Shown here: in pieces, positions 55,194 through 64,000 of the stretch
Layout: each line of letters begins with the position of its first letter
Position numbering within the stretch: the stretch's first letter is position 1
Source of the DNA: Winogradskyella pelagia
Lineage (GTDB): Bacteria > Bacteroidota > Bacteroidia > Flavobacteriales > Flavobacteriaceae
Reading direction: 5' to 3'
NCBI RefSeq assembly: GCF_017581965.1
Contig: NZ_JAGEVF010000003.1
Coordinates: 124,001 to 188,000 of the forward strand
DNA: 64,000 bases
Notes under the pieces: model-generated
The model's database searches: none
Told to the model about the DNA's origin: nothing
What the model saw: only the letters and a program-made list of their open reading frames with translations
Translations under genes and position numbers: made by a program

Positions 55194-55667
55194 TTAAAGA
55201 TTAATTTTTTTAGCTTTTTTATTAATAATTATTCCGCCTATCATTGCTGTAAGTACCGTTGCTAAAAGCACCATCCACCAAAATTCTTTCATATTTCCAA
55301 CGAAGCGTGTTCCCACCTCTGACCAAAAGGCACAGTACAAACCAACAACAGACCAGCTCATAAAATAATAATGATATCCAAGCCAATTCTTTTTCTTTTG
55401 AAGTGTTGGAAACATACCACCAAAAATGCTGGCTAAACTAACAATAGCAAAAAAGTGAAAAAGACTAAATCCTCCAAAGTTTACAATAAAAAAAGAGCTG
55501 ATGTTTAAGGCCAGCATAGAGACCACATAAACATATCCCACTCGCTTGTGAAAAATGGTTCCCTTTGGATTAAATATGACAACAAGTCCGGTTATCATGG
55601 CCATTACCGAAGTTGTAAAATGAAACCAACCTATGGTACCTTGTATGATATCGTTCAGATAATTCAT
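55194..55667 (-). CDS. DUF2306-like membrane protein
   Basis: 157 residues, four predicted helices. Features seen: GWFHFTTSVMAMITGLVVIF, then PKGTIFHKRVGYVYV, then HYYFMSWSVVGLYCAFWSE. The buried histidines (in HFT, HKRVG, HYY) fit the DUF2306 style of possible haem- or quinone-linked membrane proteins. Role unknown. Starts with a 4-bp overlap on the preceding 2TM gene and ends 2 bases before the LytTR gene. Confidence 0.65.
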   Translation of the reverse strand: MNYLNDIIQGTIGWFHFTTSVMAMITGLVVIFNPKGTIFHKRVGYVYVVSMLALNISSFFIVNFGGFSLFHFFAIVSLASIFGGMFPTLQKKKNWLGYHYYFMSWSVVGLYCAFWSEVGTRFVGNMKEFWWMVLLATVLTAMIGGIIINKKAKKINL

Positions 55668-55990
55668 TCTTGTTTTTCTGCTTTTTCAGTCGTTTCATTT
55701 TGACTTAAATAGGTACTCATTTTTTTCTCTTCCCAGCGCTTGCTAAACAATAATCTACCCTTAAAAACACGCCAAGCATGTAAGCTAATAAACATGGTCC
55801 AGAGCACCAAGGTGATAATATTTAGGGCTATAATGTTGTCTTTATACTCACCTTGAACAATATATAAATTGTAAAGGATAAGACTCACCAATACAATGTA
55901 TCCAACGAAATGAACATAAAAGAGTTTGAGCCGTCGTAAGCTCTTCATTGCAGCGTCTCTGCGCTGCTTATCTTTAAATGTTGTGCTCAT
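55664..55990 (-). CDS. 2TM domain-containing protein
   Basis: 108 residues. Two helices (about 27-45 and 55-75) after a basic N-terminus, then the family tail KRWEEKKM. The domain is the 2TM type found also at 57155, 57511 and at the end of the histidine kinase. Coupled by ATGA overlap to the DUF2306-like gene. Role unknown, probably a membrane partner of the signalling system. Confidence 0.85.
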   Translation of the reverse strand: MSTTFKDKQRRDAAMKSLRRLKLFYVHFVGYIVLVSLILYNLYIVQGEYKDNIIALNIITLVLWTMFISLHAWRVFKGRLLFSKRWEEKKMSTYLSQNETTEKAEKQE

Positions 55991-56004
55991 CTTTTGATTA
56001 ATTT

Positions 56005-57135
56005 TTAGTTGACTTTGACTCCTTTTTTCCAGATACTCTGTATTTTTTCTATTGTAGAAATATCTTCAGTCACGTCGCCATCTATTAATAAAAGGTCCGC
56101 GAAATAACCCTTCTTTATATAGCCTATATGTTTTAAACTAAAAGCACTTGCTATATTACTTGTTCCTGCTTTTAACACCTCAACTGGTTTTAAGCCAGCT
56201 TCTTGTAAAAGTCCTAACTCCTTATATAAATCCGTACCATAATTGATACCTAAATTAGGTGGATCCGTACCTGCAAGTAAAAGAATTCCTGCTTCGTGTA
56301 ATTTTTTTATCTCAGCTAATAGCTGAGTTTTATTCATAAATTTTTGAGCCGCTTCTCCCATACTCTCAAAAGCCTTAAGTGTTGTCAACAAAGTTGGAAT
56401 TACAAAAAATGTTTTGTCTGTGCTTAGACTATTCAGTTGCTGATCGCTAATAGGTTTATCCCACCAAATATGTACTAAGCCATTGGCATTATTAGATAAG
56501 ACGTCAATAGCATCTTCTAATCTGCTTACATGTACAACCGCTATTTTTTGGACCTTGTGAGCTTCTTCAATAACAGCTGTAACGGTTTCAGAATCTAAGG
56601 TCTTTTTCCAAGGTTCTACAATAATTTTAATATAATCTACATTGGCCTTAATTCTGCCTTCAATGAACGTTTTAGCATCATCTGGTCCAGACAAAGTAGG
56701 TACGGGAAACCCAAATTGTGTACCGTGGCCTTCTGGTACTGTAGCGGCATAACCTGCTACATAGAATCTTGCATAATTGGTAGAATCTTTTAATTGACGC
56801 ATTACAACCTGATAAGGTTCTACACCATGCATATCCATAACGTTTAAAACACCTGCCCTAGCCGCTTGTTGCAGGGATTGAGGTGCCCAAGCGTGAACAT
56901 GAGCATTAGATAAAGCAGGTATCAACGTTTTATTTGCACCATCGATAATTCTTACAATGCCAGTTGTATCTACTGTAGGTCCTATTTCTGAAATTAAGCC
57001 ATTATCAACACGAACTGAGGTTTTCTCGATTACTGTTTCACCATCAAAAACTTTGACATCAGTTATTACAAAACGCTCCTGAGCTACAAGCTGCATTAAA
57101 AGACCCGAAATAAAAAGAAATGCTAAATTCTTCAT
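56005..57135 (-). CDS. Secreted amidohydrolase (imidazolonepropionase-like)
   Basis: 376 residues with a signal peptide (ending near VAQE). Metal-site motifs of the amidohydrolase superfamily: SNAHVHAW, IAVVHVSRLED (His), and LAGTDPPN with the catalytic Asp. GYIKKGYFADLLLIDGD is the usual closing beta segment. The substrate is unknown (peptide-like or cyclic amide). The gene sits between 2TM genes in the signalling operon, which is an unusual place for an enzyme. Confidence 0.85.
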   Translation of the reverse strand: MKNLAFLFISGLLMQLVAQERFVITDVKVFDGETVIEKTSVRVDNGLISEIGPTVDTTGIVRIIDGANKTLIPALSNAHVHAWAPQSLQQAARAGVLNVMDMHGVEPYQVVMRQLKDSTNYARFYVAGYAATVPEGHGTQFGFPVPTLSGPDDAKTFIEGRIKANVDYIKIIVEPWKKTLDSETVTAVIEEAHKVQKIAVVHVSRLEDAIDVLSNNANGLVHIWWDKPISDQQLNSLSTDKTFFVIPTLLTTLKAFESMGEAAQKFMNKTQLLAEIKKLHEAGILLLAGTDPPNLGINYGTDLYKELGLLQEAGLKPVEVLKAGTSNIASAFSLKHIGYIKKGYFADLLLIDGDVTEDISTIEKIQSIWKKGVKVN

Positions 57136-57154
57136 GAGTTGCGGTTTCTGAATT

Positions 57155-57499
57155 CTAATTCCAATCTTTGTGTTCTTTATCCATAAATTCTTTTATTTTT
57201 CGCTGTTCCCAATCCTTTCCAAAAATAAAGTCTGGTCCAAAAACACCTAAAAAATGAAAGAGCAATCCTATACCCCAAAATATGGCCGTAGCATAGGGTC
57301 CAAAACCTCCAAAGCCATCGTCAGAATTAAGACCTATCAATAATATTAAAAAGGCGTTAACGATAATATATACAGCCAAGTGCCAGTAAAAGCCTATCAG
57401 GGAATCTACTTTTTTCCTTGCCCTCATGTAAGCTTCCTCCCTTCTATAATCGGACGTTTCATTTTTATCTTCATATGGTTCTATACTATATTTTTCCAT
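57155..57499 (-). CDS. 2TM domain-containing protein
   Basis: 114 residues. Charged N-terminus (EPYEDKNETSDYRREEAYMRARKKVD), two helices (about 38-55 and 70-92), and the tail DWEQRKIKEFMD. ARKKVDSLIGFYWHLAVY is nearly the same as the start of the kinase 2TM domain (ARKKVEELKGFYYSLLSY). Located 19 bases upstream (in transcript order) of the amidohydrolase gene. Confidence 0.88.
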   Translation of the reverse strand: MEKYSIEPYEDKNETSDYRREEAYMRARKKVDSLIGFYWHLAVYIIVNAFLILLIGLNSDDGFGGFGPYATAIFWGIGLLFHFLGVFGPDFIFGKDWEQRKIKEFMDKEHKDWN

Positions 57500-57510
57500 G
57501 ATAATTTGTT

Positions 57511-57813
57511 TTATTCATTGGACATTTCCCTGTCCATATATTCATTGATTTTTTTCTCTTCCCATTGGCCACCAAAGCGGACCATAAAGAAGTGAAACAG
57601 TAAAATACAGCCCCAAACTACCCAAGTACTTAAGACATTTAGGCTTATCAATTCTTTGGTGAAATCATCCCAACTAGATAGATTACCATAAATTTTAAAT
57701 GCCGTAATCCCAATATTTACCAAGATAAAGACCACTAGGTGGTTATAAAATCCTTTTTCGCGCTGTACACGATTCTTTGCTCTGATATACTTTAAATTTC
57801 TACTTTCTTCCAT
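57511..57813 (-). CDS. 2TM domain-containing protein
   Basis: 100 residues. Short N-terminus with AKNRVQREKGFYNHLVVFILVN, two helices, and tail GGQWEEKKINEYMD. It is the first free-standing 2TM protein after the kinase (gap 12 bases), followed by the second after 11 bases. Probably arose by tandem duplication of the kinase's terminal domain. Confidence 0.88.
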   Translation of the reverse strand: MEESRNLKYIRAKNRVQREKGFYNHLVVFILVNIGITAFKIYGNLSSWDDFTKELISLNVLSTWVVWGCILLFHFFMVRFGGQWEEKKINEYMDREMSNE

Positions 57814-57825
57814 GATACTTTGGTA

Positions 57826-59181
57826 TTACTTGATACGGTTTTCGTCATCCTGACGCATATACTCCTCAATCTTACGTTCTTCCCAACGTGCACCAAAGGC
57901 ACCATTATCTATAAATACGCGATATGCCTGAAATACCAGACTTAATCCCCAGCCTGCCATAGGAAACCAAAACCATTGAATGGTATAAGGTGTAAACTTA
58001 TACCAGATAAAAATGAGAAATGGGATTACAATAACGTAAGATAAAAGGCTGTAATAAAACCCTTTAAGTTCTTCTACTTTTTTACGTGCACGCACGTAAT
58101 CGTCGTTTAGCCTTTCTGGACTTGGTAATGTTCTTCTCATAATTGATACTTGTTTAGTGAGCATTGGAATGCCAACCGCAAAATCCTTATCTCGTTGATT
58201 GATGACTACTTTTTTATCTGACAATAAATCGTAACGCTGCTTTATATTTTCTAAGCCCACGCCACTGCTCTTTTTTACAATTTGCTTTGGTTGAAGATTG
58301 TTCATTACAACGAGGTAATTTCCGTCTTCATAGATTTTTATATGTAAAGGCTTACTAGAAGTTACCATATTGTGCTTAACCGCATTTTCTAGCAATAATT
58401 GCAATGATAGCGGTACCACCTTACTCTCAGGATTTGAGGCTTTATCTGGGATTTCAAAAATGATACTATCCTCAAATCGCATTTTTAGCAAGGACATATA
58501 AGTCCGAGCAAAATTTAACTCTTCGTCTACGGTAACCAACTCCTTATTTTTTTGTTCTAAAACATAGCGATAGACTTTAGACAATGAGGTTGTGAATTTT
58601 TGGGCACTGTTCGGGTTTTCCTCTATAAGACTTGTTAAAACATTAAGGCTATTAAATAAAAAGTGAGGGTCTAGTTGATTTTTTAAGGCATCAAATTTTG
58701 CACTGGCTGCTCCTGCAATAACTTTTTGCTCCTTTACTTTAGTTTTCTGTAATTCCTTGTAATAAAAAACCGCATGAAAAAATAATGAGATGACAAGGGT
58801 AATCAGTAAGGCACTCAGATAGAATTCAACACGTTCAGAAGTCCAAAATTCTAAAAGACTCTCACCTTCAATGATTATCTCAATAAAAGCCCGAACAAAA
58901 AATATGGTAATAAGTGTAATAAAAACCGAGCCGAAGAACCCAATAGCTATTCTGTACTTGTCATATTTTTGCCATACTACCTTTTGGTTGATATAGTCGA
59001 AGTACTCTGAATTAACCAAAGTTAACGGTACTGAATAAATTAAATAGTACAGAAACGTTCTAAAAAACTGATTGTTAAATGCGAGACCTAAACCAGAGAA
59101 GTAACGTATAGCCTGATCAACAAGCATAATTACTACCCCTACTAGGATTCCAGAAAATACTGTTTTAAAAAATCGTTTCAT
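57826..59181 (-). CDS. LytS-type sensor histidine kinase with C-terminal 2TM domain
   Basis: 451 residues. Four N-terminal helices (about 8-140) without a periplasmic sensor. The HisKA_7TM-type phosphoacceptor is LDPHFLFNSLN with His173. The ATPase part has LLLENAVKHN and SGVGLENIKQRY. After residue 360 a complete 2TM domain follows (ARKKVEELKGFYY to ARWEERKIEEYM), so the kinase core is placed between two membrane parts. It is likely to phosphorylate the LytTR regulator six genes downstream. Confidence 0.9.
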   Translation of the reverse strand: MKRFFKTVFSGILVGVVIMLVDQAIRYFSGLGLAFNNQFFRTFLYYLIYSVPLTLVNSEYFDYINQKVVWQKYDKYRIAIGFFGSVFITLITIFFVRAFIEIIIEGESLLEFWTSERVEFYLSALLITLVISLFFHAVFYYKELQKTKVKEQKVIAGAASAKFDALKNQLDPHFLFNSLNVLTSLIEENPNSAQKFTTSLSKVYRYVLEQKNKELVTVDEELNFARTYMSLLKMRFEDSIIFEIPDKASNPESKVVPLSLQLLLENAVKHNMVTSSKPLHIKIYEDGNYLVVMNNLQPKQIVKKSSGVGLENIKQRYDLLSDKKVVINQRDKDFAVGIPMLTKQVSIMRRTLPSPERLNDDYVRARKKVEELKGFYYSLLSYVIVIPFLIFIWYKFTPYTIQWFWFPMAGWGLSLVFQAYRVFIDNGAFGARWEERKIEEYMRQDDENRIK

Positions 59182-59205
59182 TGTAATTTAAATTATAAAA
59201 TAGCA

Positions 59206-59826
59206 CTATTTACATTCTGTAATTGCCTGCTTAGCGCGCTGTTCTCCCCAGCTAGGATGAAATTCACTTCTAGCCTCAAAATTCTCAAAAAGAGTTAGCG
59301 TTGCCTCCATTTTTTTGCAAAATGGTGCTGTATCCTGACCAAAATATTTAGCACTACCCATATCCCACTCTACTTTACCAAAAGCTACCCTAGGATTATT
59401 TGGTGCTATAGCTTGGGCCTTATTGTATAGCTCCGATATTTTAGCAGAATACTTCATGCCATAGGTCATACCATCAAAGGCAATCCAATTGGTAAGAACC
59501 TGTGCTTGTATAACCATAAGTTCTGGGTTATTCTCGCTTAAACCCATTGCTATGTCAAGATGTTCTTGAGCTTTGTCTAATTGTGCTTTCAAAACAGCCT
59601 CATCTGTAACCCCCCAACTTTTTAGACTATTGATTTGTGCAATATAGTAATGTGGCAGCCAATTGTCTTTTTCGGCTTTTGCAATACGCTCAAACAGATT
59701 TTCAGCCTCTTCCGTTTTATCAGCACTCCAAAGCTCAAAAGCTTTTCGCATTCCGTTTTCATAATTGCTTTGTGCAAGGCTTAACCCGGAAATGGTTAAA
59801 AATAGTAGTAAGATGATTCGTTTCAT
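59206..59826 (-). CDS. Secreted TPR-like protein
   Basis: 206 residues with signal peptide (ending near LSLAQS). Helical repeats with TPR spacing are visible: KAFELWSADKTEEAENLFERI, LPHYYIAQINS, AQEHLDIAMGLSENNPELMV, and LYNKAQAIAPNNPRVAFGK. Role unknown; the position just ahead of the kinase gene suggests envelope-stress or protein-binding duties. Two cysteines near the C-terminus. Confidence 0.75.
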   Translation of the reverse strand: MKRIILLLFLTISGLSLAQSNYENGMRKAFELWSADKTEEAENLFERIAKAEKDNWLPHYYIAQINSLKSWGVTDEAVLKAQLDKAQEHLDIAMGLSENNPELMVIQAQVLTNWIAFDGMTYGMKYSAKISELYNKAQAIAPNNPRVAFGKVEWDMGSAKYFGQDTAPFCKKMEATLTLFENFEARSEFHPSWGEQRAKQAITECK

Positions 59827-59838
59827 GTTAATGTGAGT

Positions 59839-60270
59839 TTATAAGTTAATCGCTATTTCTAAATTCTGGTTCAGGTCAAATTTGGCGTCCTTCCATTTTG
59901 GTGGTCCCATAAATCCTGAAGCATCATTAGAACATCCATAATCTTCCTTAGGTATACCCATAAAATTGGTGTCCATTTTGCCATTATCATTTTCGTCATG
60001 GAAAATAGATACAGCATATACGCCTTGGGGTATATCCGTGAATACTACCTTGCACGTTTTGTCAGTTATTATACTTGTAGTACCCTGATATGAATTCTCT
60101 AAAAAATCCGCTTCAGAAGCGTAAAGTGCAATAAAGACCTTACCGTCACTACTATCCAAGTCATTCACTGTAACAGTAACATTAAAAGTAGTTTGAGCAT
60201 CAACTTGTGTTGAAAATATCTGAACTAAAACAATAACTAATAAGCGCAATAAGGTATTCATGTTGTTCAT
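59839..60270 (-). CDS. DUF2141 domain-containing secreted protein
   Basis: 143 residues from MNNMNTLLRLL; starts at 60261 (MNTLL) or an upstream extension to 60345 are possible, but the signal peptide (LLRLLVIVLVQIFSTQVDAQ) fits best here. The DUF2141 fold is seen as TVNDLDSSDGKVFIALYASE, then IPQGVYAVSIFHDENDNGKMDTNFMGIPKEDYG. Such proteins are small transthyretin-like periplasmic or secreted proteins of unknown role. It is the first gene of the signalling operon. Confidence 0.82.
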   Translation of the reverse strand: MNNMNTLLRLLVIVLVQIFSTQVDAQTTFNVTVTVNDLDSSDGKVFIALYASEADFLENSYQGTTSIITDKTCKVVFTDIPQGVYAVSIFHDENDNGKMDTNFMGIPKEDYGCSNDASGFMGPPKWKDAKFDLNQNLEIAINL

Positions 60271-60443
60271 TTTATTATGTGATACAAATATCTTCCACAG
60301 ATAAAGATATTTAAAAGAAGCCTTACCGAATTGTGTTTTTTCCATGATGAATTGTAATTTTTAAAAAAATATAGGAAAAATAAGTAACTTACAGACACCT
60401 TTAAGTACTCATAGAACACAAAGTAGTAACTAAATTCAATCTT

Positions 60444-62249
60444 ATGCCAACGCGATTACTCAGCATTACCCTTATCTGTTTTACCTGTTTTCTTTTTTCA
60501 CAATCCGATAAACGCCTAAAAGGCATGGAAAAAGAATTGAATTCCATTTTAGAAACAAGTAAAGCTCCAGGCTTTGCCATTGCCATCGTAGAGGGTGACA
60601 AAATAGTCTACGCTAAAGGGTTTGGTTACAGGGATGTTGAAAATAAAATTCCTGTAGATGCCAATACCCTATTTGCTATTGGATCGTCGACAAAGGCCTT
60701 TACTTCTTCAATATTAGGACTTTTAAGGGCGGAAGACAAAATAGACTTTAACAATTCACCAAGGGCGTATGTTCCTGATTTGGAATTTTATAATGACGAA
60801 CTAAACAACAATGTTATCATTAAAGATTTAATGCGCCATACCACAGGTTTACCTCGGCATGATGGTGCCTGGTACTTTTTTCCAAGCCATGATAAGGACA
60901 GCTTAATAATGCGCTTAAAGTACCAAGAACCTTTTGCAGGTGTGCGCCAACAATGGTATTACAATAATTTTGGCTTTTTGTTACAAGGCGTTATTGCAGA
61001 AAAACTGACCGACTCTACTTGGGAAGAGCTAATAGAACACAAATTTTTTAAGCCATTAGGCATGGCTAATTCTAGAACCATAATTTCGGGCATGAAAGAA
61101 AGTGACAATGCTGCTTTTGGCTACGAACTGGATAAGGATCGAAATATTACTAAAATGGACTATTACGACATTGCCGGCATGTCTCCCGCTGGGAGTATTA
61201 ATAGTAGTGTCAACGATATGAGCAAATGGCTTATCACTTGGATCAATAATGGTAAATACAAGGACCAACAAATTATCCCAGAAGACTATGTAAAAGAGGC
61301 CATGAGCTCCCAAGCTGTAGCAGCTGCAGGAGTGCCAAATGAAGAATTACCAGATGTGCAGTTTGCAAATTATGGCTATGGATGGTTTCTACACTCTTAC
61401 AAAGGGCACTACACGGTAGAGCATGGTGGCAATATCGACGGATTCACAGCTAGTGTGGCCTTATACCCTACTGATTCTTTGGGCGTTGTAGTATTGGCCA
61501 ATCAAAATGGTTCTGCTGTGCCACGATTAGCGCGTAATATAGCTGCAGACCATATGCTAAAATTAAAAAAGACCGATTGGGCCGGTAAGTATAAAAAGGA
61601 CGTCGAAGAAGGACTAGAAAAAATGAAGGAAGCCGAAGAAAAAACAGAGCAGTCTAATGTAAAAAATACGAGACCATCGCATATAAATATTGAATATACA
61701 GGTAGTTATGAAAATAAAGGCTACGGTAAATTTGATATCGTTTTAGAGCGCGATTCTTTATTTGCAACCCTTAACGGAGAGCGAAACTACCTTCGTCATC
61801 ATCATTACGATGTTTTTGAATTACTAAGTGTCAATGAAGGAAAAATTGATACCACTGCCATAGGCCAATCTCTTAAGGTGAACTTTACCACAAATTTTGC
61901 AGGTGATATTGATTATCTAAAAGTGGAAATTGAACCCACCATTGACCCTATTTCCTTTAAGCGTACGCCTAATACCATTGAGATTGATGAAGATACTCTT
62001 AAAAGCTACGTTGGTTTGTACGATTTAATGGGTACCGAGATAAAAACCTACCTTAAAGATGACAAGGTTCTCTATGTCTTTGTCCCTGGACAGCCTGAAT
62101 ATGAGATGGTACCTGTAGGCAAACACCGCTTTAATTTTAAAGTTCTAGAAGGCTATAAGGTGGAATTTACAGAAAAAAACGGTTCTATCACCGAGCTTAA
62201 GTTTATTCAACCTAATGGAACCTTTGCTGCGCAACGCAAAAAAGAATAA
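60444..62249 (+). CDS. Secreted serine beta-lactamase-like hydrolase (class C/S12 type) with C-terminal barrel
   Basis: 601 residues with signal peptide (ending near FSQS). Class C-like active site: SSTK (Ser81, Lys84), the YNN motif in QWYYNNFGF, and VEHGGNIDG as the third element (H-x-G). The C-terminal 170 residues form a lipocalin-like or DUF3471-like addition (YTGSYENKGYGKFDIVLERD, YVGLYDLMGTEIKTYLKDD). Probably a D-amino acid peptidase or esterase; antibiotic resistance is not implied. Two bases separate it from the next gene. Confidence 0.87.
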   Translation: MPTRLLSITLICFTCFLFSQSDKRLKGMEKELNSILETSKAPGFAIAIVEGDKIVYAKGFGYRDVENKIPVDANTLFAIGSSTKAFTSSILGLLRAEDKIDFNNSPRAYVPDLEFYNDELNNNVIIKDLMRHTTGLPRHDGAWYFFPSHDKDSLIMRLKYQEPFAGVRQQWYYNNFGFLLQGVIAEKLTDSTWEELIEHKFFKPLGMANSRTIISGMKESDNAAFGYELDKDRNITKMDYYDIAGMSPAGSINSSVNDMSKWLITWINNGKYKDQQIIPEDYVKEAMSSQAVAAAGVPNEELPDVQFANYGYGWFLHSYKGHYTVEHGGNIDGFTASVALYPTDSLGVVVLANQNGSAVPRLARNIAADHMLKLKKTDWAGKYKKDVEEGLEKMKEAEEKTEQSNVKNTRPSHINIEYTGSYENKGYGKFDIVLERDSLFATLNGERNYLRHHHYDVFELLSVNEGKIDTTAIGQSLKVNFTTNFAGDIDYLKVEIEPTIDPISFKRTPNTIEIDEDTLKSYVGLYDLMGTEIKTYLKDDKVLYVFVPGQPEYEMVPVGKHRFNFKVLEGYKVEFTEKNGSITELKFIQPNGTFAAQRKKE

Positions 62250-62251
62250 AT

Positions 62252-62911
62252 ATGTTTGTAGGGCACTATGCAGCAGCTTTTGCCTTAAAGGGCAAAGAAC
62301 CTAAGGCCTCATTGGGTATGCTATTTATTGCCACTCAATTTGTAGACATTCTGTTCTTTCCATTTGTAATTTTAGGCATAGAACATCTAGAATTTGTTGA
62401 GGGCTTTACGGCCGTGAACAATTTTAAGATGGAATACCCTATTTCCCACGGTCTTTTAGGTAGTGTAATATGGGCATTATTGTTTTACACAATCTATCGT
62501 TTTGGTTTAGTTCGCAATAAGCTAAAAGCTAAATCCATTGCTCTTGTTATGGGCTTGGCTGTTCTTTCCCATTGGTTTACGGATTTGTTGGTCCATACCG
62601 CAGATTTGCCTTTTATCTATGGCGAACCTAAATTCGGCTTTGGCCTATGGAATAGTAAATGGGCTACTTTTGGTATAGAAGCCTTGTTGTTAAGCCTTGG
62701 AATTTGGTATTACTACAAAAACACTAAAGTTATAAAACCAGGTGGTAATTATTTGTCAATAGCATTTGGCCTTTTTTTGCTCATATTGAATTATCTCAAT
62801 TTTTTCGTTTTACCGACCAATGACAATATTAATGCATTGACATTTTCTGCCTTAGCTGCTTTTTTTATTTTGGCAGGTATAGCGGCTTGGATTGACCGTA
62901 AACGTGGCTAG
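62252..62911 (+). CDS. Conserved membrane protein
   Basis: 219 residues and about six helices. Several histidines border helices (FVGHYAAAFALKG, ISHGLLGS, SHWFTDLLVHTADLPF), a pattern recalling DUF457-type membrane-bound metal-dependent hydrolases, but a firm family match cannot be made by eye. Co-transcribed with the preceding serine hydrolase (gap 2 nt). Function unknown. Confidence 0.6.
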   Translation: MFVGHYAAAFALKGKEPKASLGMLFIATQFVDILFFPFVILGIEHLEFVEGFTAVNNFKMEYPISHGLLGSVIWALLFYTIYRFGLVRNKLKAKSIALVMGLAVLSHWFTDLLVHTADLPFIYGEPKFGFGLWNSKWATFGIEALLLSLGIWYYYKNTKVIKPGGNYLSIAFGLFLLILNYLNFFVLPTNDNINALTFSALAAFFILAGIAAWIDRKRG

Positions 62912-62951
62912 CAAAAGATAGGTAGCTGCCATTAATAAAATATTTAAACTA

Positions 62952-64000
62952 ATGCGTTTAGTTCTAACCTTTTTGATTGGAATACACGGAATCATTCACT
63001 TATTCGGTTTTTTAAAGGCTTTTGGAATCACAGAATTCAATGCCATTTCCCAGCCAATTTCTAAAACCAACGGAATATTGTGGTTATTAACCTTTATACT
63101 TTTTATAGTTACAACAGTTATGCTCATTATACAAAGCAACTATTGGTGGACTGTGGGTTTAATTGGTGTAATTATTTCTCAATTTTTAATTATAAATTAC
63201 TGGAGCGAAACTAAATTCGGAACCATTTTAAATCTTATTATTCTTGTTTCAATAATCGTAGCATACTCAACATTTAATTTTGGAAAAATCGTAAATGCAG
63301 AAACAAGTAGACTAATTAAAAATTCAGATAACAGCACCAGCACCGTTGTTGTAGATTCCATGATTATAGAACTCCCTAATGTAGTCCGAAAATGGTTATT
63401 AAATAGTGGCATAATGGGTAAAGACCAAATAAATTCTGTTTACCTCGAGCAAGATTTACAAATGCTAATGAAACCCAATCAAAAAGAATGGAACAAGGCA
63501 AATGCCCAACAATATTTCACAACAGATCCTCCAGCCTTCAATTGGTCCGTAAATCTTAAAATGAATTCTTTCTTAGAAGTGGTCGGCAGAGACAAATTCG
63601 AAGATGGAAAAGGTGAAATGATAATTAAACTACTCTCACTCATACCTGTTGCAAATTCAAAACAAAATGAGAAGATAAACCAAGCCACTTTGCAACGCTA
63701 TTTAGCTGAAATAGTTTGGTTTCCTTCGGCGGCTTTAAGCCCATACATTACATGGAAATCAATTGATGAGTTTTCCGCAAAAGCTACTATGGAGTATAAC
63801 GGAACTAAAGGTTCTGGCACATTTTATTTTGATAAAGATGGAAATTTTGAAAAATTTAAGGCAATGCGCTATCAAGATTCTAATGCTATTGACCCTATCG
63901 AATGGACAGTAATTGCAACCAAAATAGAAGAACGGAATGGAATAAATATTCCTGTTGCGTGCGAAGCTAGCTGGAAATTGGAAAGCGGAAACTGGACTTG
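62952..64000 (+). CDS. DUF6544-like protein, cut by right window edge
   Basis: An open frame of at least 349 residues from ATG 62952 with no stop before the window ends. Four N-terminal helices (about 1-115: LTFLIGIHGIIHLFGF, NGILWLLTFILFIVTTVML). Then a soluble part with LPNVVRKWLLNSGI, QQYFTTDPPAFNW, LQRYLAEIVWFPSA and YNGTKGSGTFYFDKDGN. This fits DUF6544 (formerly DUF6920-like) proteins. Function unknown. It begins 40 bases after the preceding membrane protein. Confidence 0.7.
   Translation, partial: MRLVLTFLIGIHGIIHLFGFLKAFGITEFNAISQPISKTNGILWLLTFILFIVTTVMLIIQSNYWWTVGLIGVIISQFLIINYWSETKFGTILNLIILVSIIVAYSTFNFGKIVNAETSRLIKNSDNSTSTVVVDSMIIELPNVVRKWLLNSGIMGKDQINSVYLEQDLQMLMKPNQKEWNKANAQQYFTTDPPAFNWSVNLKMNSFLEVVGRDKFEDGKGEMIIKLLSLIPVANSKQNEKINQATLQRYLAEIVWFPSAALSPYITWKSIDEFSAKATMEYNGTKGSGTFYFDKDGNFEKFKAMRYQDSNAIDPIEWTVIATKIEERNGINIPVACEASWKLESGNWT

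Noticed and set aside
60444..62249. Antibiotic-resistance beta-lactamase
   Set aside because: The SxxK/YNN/HGG set is shared by many S12-type peptidases and esterases; the added C-terminal barrel and the operon context do not suggest resistance.

Overview
The window is about 64 kb of low-GC DNA from a member of the Bacteroidota, almost certainly a marine-type Flavobacteriaceae. The evidence is the gene content: DUF6090 proteins, 2TM-domain proteins, LytTR signalling, a fused CcoNO cbb3 oxidase, a LETM1-related biofilm protein, DUF2141 and a BNR/sortilin-like secreted protein. Protein coding is dense, and I see no rRNA, tRNA, CRISPR array or complete insertion sequence.

Positions 1-22754 form the unusual part. 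This is a head-to-tail family of 23 DUF6090 genes: one cut by the left window edge, one frameshifted, the rest apparently intact. Degenerate 5' heads of further copies lie among them. Every copy opens with the same membrane-anchor block (MIKFFRxIR..., then GKYFKYAIGEI and one transmembrane helix ending NNWNE). Each then carries a roughly 200-residue, mostly helical C-terminal region that differs strongly between copies. Start and stop codons are fused (8-bp ATGATTAA or 4-bp ATGA overlaps), so long runs are probably co-translated. Similar C-terminal types recur at distant places in the array. A two-gene O-acetylation cassette (SGNH-like plus MBOAT, 5003-7460) sits inside it. An oppositely oriented M24 peptidase lipoprotein (20274-21617) and a palindromic interspersed repeat separate the last copy from the rest.

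Positions 22766-40149 hold accessory metabolism and secreted hydrolases: a DUF6265-CBM9 fusion, a trehalose locus (GH15 divergent from an OtsA-OtsB fusion), a TMEM175-like channel, M28 and M1 peptidases, a YdeI/OmdA-like protein, a DUF2490 protein, a BchI/BchD-like AAA plus vWA pair, a 1066-residue beta-propeller protein and an FMN alpha-hydroxyacid oxidase.

Positions 40168-52478 form a low-oxygen respiration island: an Fnr-type regulator, copper P-type ATPase CcoI, ccoS, the ccoNO fusion, ccoQ, ccoP, ccoG, ccoH, a SafE-like membrane protein, a universal stress protein and hemN. Three near-identical 14-bp palindromes (ATGA-y-AwwTGTCAT type) lie before fnr/ccoI, ccoS-ccoNO and hemN. They make a coherent local Fnr regulon.

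Positions 52536-64000 hold a Cu/Zn superoxide dismutase lipoprotein, a LETM1-related protein, and a nine-gene minus-strand operon. That operon combines a LytS-type kinase (itself ending in a 2TM domain), three free-standing 2TM proteins, an amidohydrolase and a LytTR regulator. A serine beta-lactamase-like hydrolase, a membrane protein and a DUF6544-like protein cut by the right edge follow.
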